Shown in pieces: positions 1 through 5,125 of a stretch of 5,125 nt of DNA. The notes under the pieces are model-generated. The model had not been told where the DNA came from. It worked only from the letters and a program-made list of their open reading frames with translations, and ran no database searches. This DNA comes from Actinomycetota bacterium. GTDB taxonomy: Bacteria > Actinomycetota > Actinomycetes > Nanopelagicales > Nanopelagicaceae. The DNA lies in assembly GCA_005793655.1 (NCBI GenBank), contig SXRC01000019.1:1-5125 (forward strand), written 5' to 3'. How positions within the stretch are numbered: position 1 is the first letter of the stretch; each line of letters starts with the position of its first letter. A program made the position numbers and the translations under genes.

Positions 1-1205
1 GTACCGGCTTCAATAGTGGTGTTGTTGCTTTCAGCAAGATCTGCAGAGCCACCCCAAAATTCAGGCAAGTTCTTTGCAATTACCGCAATAACTTTTCCTG
101 AAGCTGCTCTAGTTGCAATCTCCTTATCACTAGGAAATATCGGTAACTCTTTATCCCATTCCTGAGGTAATTGCTTTGAGAGTAATCTATTTAGTAATTG
201 ACTTTGTTGCGGATTGGATTTTTGCCAAGATATTAAATCAGTTTGCCACTGCTTATATAGATTTGCACCACGTTCCTTAATCTTTCGCACATGATCAATA
301 ACCAGTTGGGGTGCAATAAATGTTTCATTTGGATCCAAGGCAAGTTTGATTTTAGTTGCTGCAACTTCATCGGCACCGAGAGCTGAACCATGTGATTTCG
401 CAGTCCCACTTGCATTTGGCGCTGGCCAGGCGATAACAGTGTGCAATCTAATTAGAACCGGTCGATTTTTTTCATTTACAGCAGATAGGAGTGCTGTCTC
501 CAACTTATCGCGATCTACATCACCATCCTTCTTCGCTGCAACCTCTATTACATGCCAACCATAGGCACGATATCTGGCAGAAACATCTTCAGTGAATGCA
601 AGATGGGTATCACCCTCAATTGAAATTCGGTTGTCATCGTAAATAACCTTCAAGTTGCCCAAATGCTGAGTACCAGCCAGTGAAGAGGCTTCAGCACTAA
701 CACCCTCTTGCAAATCTCCATCTGAACACAGAACCCAGATATTGTGATCGAAAATACTGGTGCTATTTTGTGGATCTAGCATTCCTTTTTCATATCTTGC
801 AGCCATGGCCATGCCGACCCCATTAGCTAATCCTTGACCAAGAGGGCCGGTTGTTGTTTCAACTCCGATGGTGTGGCCATACTCTGGATGGCCAGGGGTT
901 AAGGAATTAAATGTTCTAAAACTTTTAAGATCCTCTAATGTAATACCGTAACCAGAAAAATAGAGTTGAATATAAAGAGTGAGTGAGGAGTGACCACAGG
1001 AAAGAATAAATCTGTCTCGCGCAATCCAATTTGGATTTGCAGGATCGTGCTTGAGAATCCTTTGAAACAATGTGTAGGCAACAGGTGCCAGTGACATTGC
1101 AGTTCCTGGATGGCCATTACCTACTTTTTGAACCGAATCCATTGCCAATGCCCGGGCAACAGCTACCGCTTGGTCATCAAGTTCTTGCCATTTTTCAAGT
1201 TTCAT
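1..1205 (-). CDS. tkt: Transketolase, N-terminal 401 residues (3' end outside the window)
   Basis: Transketolase is a thiamine-diphosphate enzyme that moves two-carbon ketol units between sugar phosphates in the cytosolic non-oxidative pentose phosphate pathway. The frame is open from ATG 1205 to the left edge, giving 401 of the usual 670-700 residues. The diphosphate-binding domain is complete. It has NGHPGTAMSLAP (His32), SCGHSS (His72), TTGPLGQG (118-125), SDGDLQEG (161-168, the metal/cofactor motif) and YDDNRISIEG (189-198). His272 in KSHGSALG matches the substrate-binding His261 of the E. coli enzyme. The pyrimidine domain begins with GGSADLAESNNT (385-396). The catalytic glutamate (E. 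coli Glu411) would lie just beyond the edge. The start is supported by AGAGG eight bases upstream. The ATG overlaps the ctaA stop in ATGA, so the gene is probably co-transcribed and translationally coupled with ctaA. No defect is visible. The family call is secure. Confidence 0.97.
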   Translation of the reverse strand, partial: MKLEKWQELDDQAVAVARALAMDSVQKVGNGHPGTAMSLAPVAYTLFQRILKHDPANPNWIARDRFILSCGHSSLTLYIQLYFSGYGITLEDLKSFRTFNSLTPGHPEYGHTIGVETTTGPLGQGLANGVGMAMAARYEKGMLDPQNSTSIFDHNIWVLCSDGDLQEGVSAEASSLAGTQHLGNLKVIYDDNRISIEGDTHLAFTEDVSARYRAYGWHVIEVAAKKDGDVDRDKLETALLSAVNEKNRPVLIRLHTVIAWPAPNASGTAKSHGSALGADEVAATKIKLALDPNETFIAPQLVIDHVRKIKERGANLYKQWQTDLISWQKSNPQQSQLLNRLLSKQLPQEWDKELPIFPSDKEIATRAASGKVIAVIAKNLPEFWGGSADLAESNNTTIEAG

Positions 1206-2104
1206 GTAGTTAGCCTCTGTAATCTATATCCAGAATCTGCCACCTTGATCAAGGACCAGGCCGCACCCCACACCAAGGTAGCACCCAATAAATGAGCTGC
1301 CACTAAAGCCTCTGGTAAGCCAGTGAAGTACTGGATATAACCAATCGATCCTTGCCCTAGAGCAATAATTAGAAAGATTCCCATTCGCTTTTTTAAGATC
1401 TTTGAACCACTTTGCCTGATAATTAAATAAAGTAAGGCACTTAAAATCAGTAGCGCAATTACGACATCAGCATGCAGCCAAGAGATCACCCTGGCATTAA
1501 TACCAAATCGCTGGGCTTTCTCATCTCCAGCATGGGGTCCACTTCCAGTCACCACCGTGCCTATTACGATGACCGATAAGGTCAGCCAAATATAGATCGG
1601 TAGTAGAAACTGAACTAATCCAGTTGGCTTTTCTTGCTGGAGTCCGACTACCTCATACCGTAAGGAGATTGCACCACTGACTAAGAAAATTGACAAGATT
1701 AAATGGCCTGCAACGGGTAGAGGATGTAGATCAGCCAACACTGTGATTCCACCCAATAATCCCTGTCCTAGAATTCCAAGAATTTGTAAAGCTGCTAGAA
1801 ACCTAACTCTGTTTTTCGCAGTTACAGCTTTAGTGATCCGTACTGAGAGTATTAGAACTGCTAGCGCTGTGATCAGCAAGACGAAGGTCAATAATCGATT
1901 CCCAAACTCTATCCAGGCATGTACTTGTCCTTCAGCTTGATTTGGCACTGGGGTATAAGAACCTGGGGTGCACTCTGGCCAAGTTGGGCAACCCAATCCT
2001 GAACCGGTGACCCTCACAGCCCCACCAGTGACGATTAGCGCTCCCTGAAGGAAAACTAAAAGGGTAAAAAAACGACCTGCAATTGATCTTTTTCCTACCA
2101 ACAT
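1202..2104 (-). CDS. ctaA: Heme A synthase (CtaA/COX15 family)
   Basis: CtaA is an integral membrane enzyme that oxidises the C8 methyl group of heme O to a formyl group, giving heme A for aa3-type cytochrome oxidase. The 300-residue protein has about eight hydrophobic segments, near 11-31, 66-89, 102-121, 128-147, 165-187, 208-229, 240-258 and 266-286, in the two four-helix halves typical of the family. Visible landmarks are GGAVRVTGSGLGCPTWPEC with the paired loop cysteines Cys39 and Cys45, IEFGNR (65-70) with the conserved Glu66, His134 after HPLP, GSGPHAGD (187-194), and the second-half haem ligands His211 (WLHAD) and His271 (AAHLLG). The histidine of the EXXHR motif in Bacillus CtaA is Asn69 here. 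I recall this as usual in actinobacterial members. Length is normal. Its TGA overlaps the tkt ATG. No ctaB (heme O synthase) lies between them. ATG 2104 is either leaderless or served by a weak AGG. Confidence 0.95.
   Translation of the reverse strand: MLVGKRSIAGRFFTLLVFLQGALIVTGGAVRVTGSGLGCPTWPECTPGSYTPVPNQAEGQVHAWIEFGNRLLTFVLLITALAVLILSVRITKAVTAKNRVRFLAALQILGILGQGLLGGITVLADLHPLPVAGHLILSIFLVSGAISLRYEVVGLQQEKPTGLVQFLLPIYIWLTLSVIVIGTVVTGSGPHAGDEKAQRFGINARVISWLHADVVIALLILSALLYLIIRQSGSKILKKRMGIFLIIALGQGSIGYIQYFTGLPEALVAAHLLGATLVWGAAWSLIKVADSGYRLQRLTT
1214..1218 (-). promoter_or_regulatory. Ribosome binding site for tkt, inside the end of ctaA
   Basis: The minus strand reads AGAGG followed by eight bases and then the tkt ATG at 1205. 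The site lies within the last codons of ctaA. Its spacing is normal for a Shine-Dalgarno element, which supports ATG 1205 as the tkt start and initiation coupled to the end of ctaA translation. Confidence 0.6.
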
Positions 2105-2110
2105 GATTTA

Positions 2111-2116
2111 AGCCTA
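2111..2116 (-). promoter_or_regulatory. Possible -10 element for a leaderless ctaA transcript
   Basis: Reading the minus strand, TAGGCT (fits TANNNT) is followed by exactly six bases, TAAATC, and then the ctaA ATG. That spacing would put the transcription start on the A of the ATG. No good -35 hexamer lies 16-18 bases further upstream. A competing arrangement is TTGTGA (2166-2171) with TAATAA (2144-2149) and a 16-base spacer, giving a leader of about 30 bases. Neither is strong. Confidence 0.3.
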
Positions 2117-2150
2117 TTGCTTCACCTGCTTTCAGGGCTTGATTTATTAC

Positions 2151-2186
2151 TGGGTAGGGCGTATTTCACAAGGATTTGGGCAGGGC
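2151..2186. repeat. G-rich direct repeat, two 10-base copies 26 bases apart
   Basis: TGGGTAGGGC (2151-2160) and TGGGCAGGGC (2177-2186) differ at one base and have a period of 26 bp. The second copy continues into a third GGG at 2188-2190 and a GG at 2193-2194, just ahead of the putative suf -35 hexamer. The copies lie in the divergent ctaA/sufR control region. No function is known to me. They could be paired activator sites or simple G-run coincidence. Confidence 0.4.
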
Positions 2187-2190
2187 TGGG

Positions 2191-2220
2191 TTGGCATTTA
2201 CCGACGAATTACGCAACAAT
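2191..2220 (+). promoter_or_regulatory. Putative sufR-sufB-sufD promoter
   Basis: TTGGCA (2191-2196, one mismatch to TTGACA) is followed by an 18-base spacer and AACAAT (2215-2220). AACAAT matches TATAAT at four positions, including the key A and final T. Counting seven positions on from the final T predicts transcription starting at G2227, the first base of an in-frame GTG. The -10 is covered by the CAAC-N6-GTTG palindrome, as expected for a repressor-controlled promoter. The -10 match alone is modest. The agreement of promoter, operator and start codon raises confidence. Confidence 0.5.
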
Positions 2221-2227
2221 TATGTTG
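2214..2227. promoter_or_regulatory. SufR operator, CAAC-N6-GTTG
   Basis: CAACAATTATGTTG is an inverted repeat with perfect five-base arms (CAACA/TGTTG) around ATTA. It matches CAAC-N6-GTTG, the SufR binding site described in cyanobacteria and, as I recall, in Streptomyces. It lies directly ahead of the sufR reading frame, overlaps the predicted -10 and reaches the predicted transcription start. SufR carrying an Fe-S cluster would be expected to bind here and repress its own operon, releasing it when clusters are lost. Confidence 0.75.
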
Positions 2228-2910
2228 TGAAAAACATTGAGTCAGATAAGACCCGTGATCAGGTCGCCCGTGTGATTCTGGAGGGCGGTCCAATGACCGC
2301 TGCTGAGTTAGCGCAGAAATTATCTATTACGCCAGCAGGAATCAGGCGGCATTTAGACTCACTAATTGACGAAGGGGTATTAACACCGCGAGATCCCTAT
2401 CAAATGATTAGTCGAGGTCGTGGCCGTCCTTCAAAAGTTTTTGTAATGACAGATTCCGGTCGTGAAAAGTTTGAGCATTCCTACGATGACTTAGCGGTAG
2501 CAGCACTGAAGTTTATGGCAAGCAAAAATGGTGCTCATTTGGTTGATGAGTTTGCTAAAACTAGAGCTGCTGATATTGAACGCAAGGGTGATGCGATAAA
2601 GAATTCTGGTAAATCAATCGTTGAAAAAACCAAGGCATTATCAAAGCTTTTAACCAAGGAAGGTTACGCCTCTTCCACAGATAAAATGGGACATGGTGAA
2701 GAGATTTGTCAGCACCATTGTCCGATTGCACATGTTGCATCAGAATTTCCGCAACTTTGTGAAGCAGAGACAGCCGCATTTTCAGCAATACTAGGAACAC
2801 ATGTACAACGTCTTGCAACAATCGCACGTGGTGATGGTGTCTGCACCACATTCATACCAGCAAATATTTCCCCTCGAGTAAAATCCAAAATCAAAGAAGG
2901 AGTCCGCTAA
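2227..2910 (+). CDS. sufR: SufR-type Fe-S-sensing transcriptional regulator
   Basis: This is a winged-helix DNA-binding protein that controls the SUF operon according to Fe-S cluster status. From GTG 2227 it is 227 residues long. An N-terminal helix-turn-helix occupies about 20-50 (MTAAELAQKLSITPAGIRRH), followed by a wing with GRGRPSKVF at 64-72. The C-terminal part carries the SufR cysteines, Cys161 and Cys165 in ICQHHCPIAH, Cys178 in FPQLCEAE and Cys206 in GDGVCTTFIP, along with the characteristic LGTHVQRLATIA. These are the expected cluster ligands. The frame stays open upstream, with TTG codons at 2176 (244 aa) and 2191. I prefer GTG 2227 because the operator and -10 lie between those TTGs and it, the extra 17 residues look unlike the family, and the AAGGA before TTG 2176 is only one base away. 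TTG 2191 has AGGG five bases upstream and cannot be excluded. It is the first gene of the operon, and its TAA overlaps the sufB ATG. Confidence 0.93.
   Translation: MKNIESDKTRDQVARVILEGGPMTAAELAQKLSITPAGIRRHLDSLIDEGVLTPRDPYQMISRGRGRPSKVFVMTDSGREKFEHSYDDLAVAALKFMASKNGAHLVDEFAKTRAADIERKGDAIKNSGKSIVEKTKALSKLLTKEGYASSTDKMGHGEEICQHHCPIAHVASEFPQLCEAETAAFSAILGTHVQRLATIARGDGVCTTFIPANISPRVKSKIKEGVR
2897..2902 (+). promoter_or_regulatory. Strong ribosome binding site for sufB
   Basis: AAGGAG is followed by seven bases and then ATG 2910. This is the only textbook-strength Shine-Dalgarno site seen in the window. It lies inside the last codons of sufR and would let sufB be made at a higher level than its regulator from the same mRNA. 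Confidence 0.8.
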
Positions 2911-4322
2911 TGACCCAGATTGCCCATCCAGAGTTAGATGGAATTGGAAAGTATGAATACGGTTGGTCGGATAAAACAGATGCCGGTTCAAATAGCAGAC
3001 GAGGCTTGAATGAGGATGTTGTTAGAGACATATCTGCCAAAAAGAGTGAGCCAAAATGGATGTTAGACCTGCGGCTAAAGGGTTTGAATTTATTTGATAA
3101 GAAGCCAATGCCAAGTTGGGGATCAGATCTAAGTGGAATTTTCTTTGACACTATTAAGTACTTTGTTCGCTCTACTGAGAAACAAGCAACATCTTGGGAA
3201 GATCTGCCAGATGATATTAAAAATACCTATGATCGACTTGGGATTCCAGAGGCAGAGAAAAAGCGATTAGTCGCTGGTGTTGCTGCTCAGTACGAGTCAG
3301 AGGTGGTTTACCACTCAATCCGTGCGGATCTTGAGAAGCAGGGCGTACTTTTCTTGGACACCGATACAGCGCTGCGAACACATGAGGATATTTTTAAAGA
3401 GTACTTCGGTACTGTAATTCCAGTTGGCGATAATAAATTTGCTGCATTAAACACCTCTGTCTGGTCTGGTGGCTCATTTATATATGTACCAAAAGGTGTA
3501 AAGGTTGATATCCCTTTGCAAGCTTATTTCCGAATTAATACTGAAAACATGGGGCAGTTTGAGCGAACTTTGATCATTGCAGATGAGGATTCTTACGTCC
3601 ATTATGTAGAGGGCTGTACTGCGCCAATTTATTCATCTGATTCATTGCACTCAGCGGTGGTTGAAATCATCGTAAAGAAGAATGCCCGAGTGCGATATAC
3701 AACTATCCAAAACTGGTCCAACAATGTTTATAACTTGGTAACCAAGCGTGCTACCTGCGCTGAAGGTGCAACTATGGAATGGATTGATGGCAACATCGGT
3801 TCAAAAGTGACCATGAAGTATCCATCGATATTTTTGATGGGTCCCCACTCAAAGGGTGAAACATTATCTATTGCTTTTGCTGGTGAAGGCCAACATCAAG
3901 ATGCCGGCGCCAAAATGGTGCATGCAGCTCCATATACATCATCAACAATTATTTCCAAATCAGTTGCCCGAGGCGGTGGCCGAACTTCATATCGTGGTTT
4001 AGTGAAGGTAGCAGAGGGTGCGCATCATTCAAAGAGCACAGTTAAATGTGATGCCTTATTAGTAGACACAATATCTCGATCAGATACATATCCATATGTG
4101 GATGTGAGAGAAGATGATGTTTCAATGGGACATGAAGCAACTGTGTCCAAGGTGAGCGATGACCAACTCTTCTATCTGATGTCTCGTGGACTTGGTGAGG
4201 ATGAGGCAATGGCAATGATTGTTCGAGGATTTATCGAGCCAATCGCCAAAGAATTACCGATGGAGTATGCATTGGAATTAAATCGATTGATTGAGATGCA
4301 AATGGAAGGTGCTGTTGGGTAG
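2910..4322 (+). CDS. sufB: Fe-S cluster assembly scaffold SufB
   Basis: SufB is the core scaffold subunit of the cytosolic SufBC2D complex. It accepts persulfide sulfur delivered from SufS and builds a nascent Fe-S cluster at its interface with SufD. The 470-residue protein is full length and uninterrupted. The N-terminal region (1-100) includes EPKWMLDLRLKGL (47-59). The middle holds YVPKGVKVDIPLQAYFRIN (192-210) and the beta-helix core with VEGCTAPIY (233-241). Cys380 in VKCDALLVD corresponds to the essential Cys405 of E. coli SufB. HEATVSK follows at 408-414, its Glu409 matching a conserved acidic residue. The C-terminal helical part contains DDQLFYLMSRGL and MIVRGFIEP. Other cysteines are Cys236 and Cys283. 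Unlike the mycobacterial homologue, it contains no intein. ATG 2910 is fixed by the strong AAGGAG and overlaps the sufR stop by one base. The gene is co-transcribed with sufR and sufD. Confidence 0.98.
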   Translation: MTQIAHPELDGIGKYEYGWSDKTDAGSNSRRGLNEDVVRDISAKKSEPKWMLDLRLKGLNLFDKKPMPSWGSDLSGIFFDTIKYFVRSTEKQATSWEDLPDDIKNTYDRLGIPEAEKKRLVAGVAAQYESEVVYHSIRADLEKQGVLFLDTDTALRTHEDIFKEYFGTVIPVGDNKFAALNTSVWSGGSFIYVPKGVKVDIPLQAYFRINTENMGQFERTLIIADEDSYVHYVEGCTAPIYSSDSLHSAVVEIIVKKNARVRYTTIQNWSNNVYNLVTKRATCAEGATMEWIDGNIGSKVTMKYPSIFLMGPHSKGETLSIAFAGEGQHQDAGAKMVHAAPYTSSTIISKSVARGGGRTSYRGLVKVAEGAHHSKSTVKCDALLVDTISRSDTYPYVDVREDDVSMGHEATVSKVSDDQLFYLMSRGLGEDEAMAMIVRGFIEPIAKELPMEYALELNRLIEMQMEGAVG

Positions 4323-5125
4323 TGAGTTTATTAACTACTAACTACCTCACTCCTACTGGTCGGGAAGAAGCTTGGCGATTTACCCCGCTAAAGCGGCTAG
4401 TTGGACTACATGATCTAACAACTCAGGTTGCTGATCGAATTTCATTGAGTGGCATGAATTCACTTCCGACCGGCGTCACATTGGCGATTGCAAATGCTGC
4501 AGATCATCCACCAGCTTATGCATCCAATGATCTGATAACTAATCGGATACGTGAGAAAATTGAAAAAGTATTGGTGCTTTCAATTGCTAAGGATGTAGAG
4601 CTCACTGAACCGGTTATATTAAATCGCAGCTGCAAAGATTCTCCAGAGCTGAGCCGAGTGGTTATTTTCGCAGGAATTAATAGCAAATCAACCGTAATTA
4701 TTAAAAATGTTGGGGGCGGGATTATTGGCGAGGAGATTGAAATATCACTTGCATCTGGTGCCTCCCTAAACTTTGTATCTCTTCAGGAATGGGATCGCAC
4801 TGCAGTGCATTTAGCCCAGCACCATGCGGTGGTGGGTAAGGATGCGCATTTCACTTCATATGTAGTTTCTGTGGGCGGATCAGTGGTTCGAATAAATCCT
4901 ACAGTTGAGTTTTCTGGTTCAGGTGCATTTGCTGATTTATACGGAATTTATTTTGCCACTGATGGTCAACATCTTGAGCATCGGATTCATGTCAATCACG
5001 GTGTTGCGAATGCGAAATCTAGAGTTAATTACAAAGGAGCACTTGCTGGTGATGATGCACGAACTGTGTGGATTGGTGATGTATACATCCATAAAGTAGC
5101 TGAGGGAACTGATACCTATGAATTA
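4322..5125 (+). CDS. sufD: Fe-S cluster assembly protein SufD, N-terminal 268 residues (cut by the window)
   Basis: SufD is the SufB paralogue that pairs with it on the SufC ATPase dimer and helps iron enter the forming cluster. The frame starts at GTG 4322, shares one base with the sufB TAG, and stays open to the edge for 268 of a usual 380-400 or so residues. The N-terminus carries the actinobacterial SufD signature TPTGREEAWRFTPLKRL (10-26). The beta-helix core is recognisable from EHRIHVNHGVANAKSRVNYK and from ARTVWIGDVYIHKVAEGTDT, which runs almost to the edge. The functionally important histidine near the C-terminus (E. coli His360) would lie outside. The only purine-rich stretch upstream, GGAAGG, is 12 bases from the GTG, rather far, so re-initiation by ribosomes finishing sufB is likely. 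SufC, SufS and SufU genes are expected next but are not visible. Confidence 0.96.
   Translation, partial: MSLLTTNYLTPTGREEAWRFTPLKRLVGLHDLTTQVADRISLSGMNSLPTGVTLAIANAADHPPAYASNDLITNRIREKIEKVLVLSIAKDVELTEPVILNRSCKDSPELSRVVIFAGINSKSTVIIKNVGGGIIGEEIEISLASGASLNFVSLQEWDRTAVHLAQHHAVVGKDAHFTSYVVSVGGSVVRINPTVEFSGSGAFADLYGIYFATDGQHLEHRIHVNHGVANAKSRVNYKGALAGDDARTVWIGDVYIHKVAEGTDTYEL

Noticed and set aside
346..564. Plus-strand open frame inside tkt
   Set aside because: It lies opposite the well-conserved transketolase frame and its translation shows no family resemblance.
2110..2140. Hairpin-like AAGCC/GGCTT and CCTG-CTTT-CAGG in the ctaA upstream region
   Set aside because: The arms are only four or five bases, the two structures compete for the same bases, and there is no U-run, so neither a terminator nor a riboswitch is supported.
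2176..2226. N-terminal extension of SufR beginning at TTG 2176 or 2191
   Set aside because: The stretch contains the -35 hexamer, the -10 and most of the operator. The AAGGA before TTG 2176 is only one base away, too close to serve it. The encoded residues do not resemble SufR family N-termini that I know. TTG 2191 remains a minor possibility.
2561..3151. Open frames on the minus strand opposite sufR and sufB (60-96 codons)
   Set aside because: They run antisense to strongly recognisable genes, have no recognisable domains or ribosome sites, and have histidine- and serine-rich compositions typical of shadow frames.
2910..4322. Intein within sufB, as in some mycobacteria
   Set aside because: The 470-residue product is continuous and of normal length, with family motifs running through in order. 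There is no room for an insertion.
4905..5099. Small plus-strand frame inside sufD
   Set aside because: It is in a different frame within a clear SufD coding sequence, has no ribosome site and shows no recognisable features.

Overview
The window looks like chromosome from a low-GC, compact-genome actinobacterium. The evidence is the character of the proteins. The transketolase carries actinobacterial-type blocks (SDGDLQEG, IYDDNRISIEG). The regulator is a SufR heading a sufR-sufB-sufD operon. The heme A synthase has the EFGNR form of its first haem-site motif. All of this is written in AT-leaning codons with almost no intergenic DNA. A streamlined freshwater lineage such as acI/Nanopelagicales fits, but this is an inference from style and not a proven assignment.

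Layout. Two genes run leftward: ctaA (1202-2104), then tkt (1-1205, whose 3' end lies outside the window). They overlap by 4 bases in an ATGA junction. Three genes run rightward: sufR (best start GTG 2227, end 2910), sufB (2910-4322) and sufD (4322 to the window edge). Each suf stop overlaps the next start by one base (TAATG, TAGTG). The only sizeable non-coding stretch is the divergent region of about 120 bp between ctaA and sufR. There is no stretch over 300 bases without a gene. No RNA gene, mobile element, CRISPR array or terminator was seen.

How the parts work together. SufB and SufD form the scaffold on which the SUF system assembles Fe-S clusters, with the SufC ATPase presumably encoded just past the right edge. 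SufR is an Fe-S-binding winged-helix regulator. A perfect CAAC-N6-GTTG palindrome, the operator form described for SufR, lies at 2214-2227. It sits on a plausible -10 element and ends at a GTG from which a leaderless sufR transcript could begin. This implies feedback control of the whole operon by cluster status. On the other side, CtaA makes heme A for the terminal cytochrome oxidase and shares a transcript with transketolase of the pentose phosphate pathway.

The window is a known type of neighbourhood and not a new system. The parts most worth a second look are the divergent control region (operator, overlapping second inverted repeat, G-rich direct repeats, two possible leaderless starts) and the direct coupling of ctaA to tkt with no ctaB between them.
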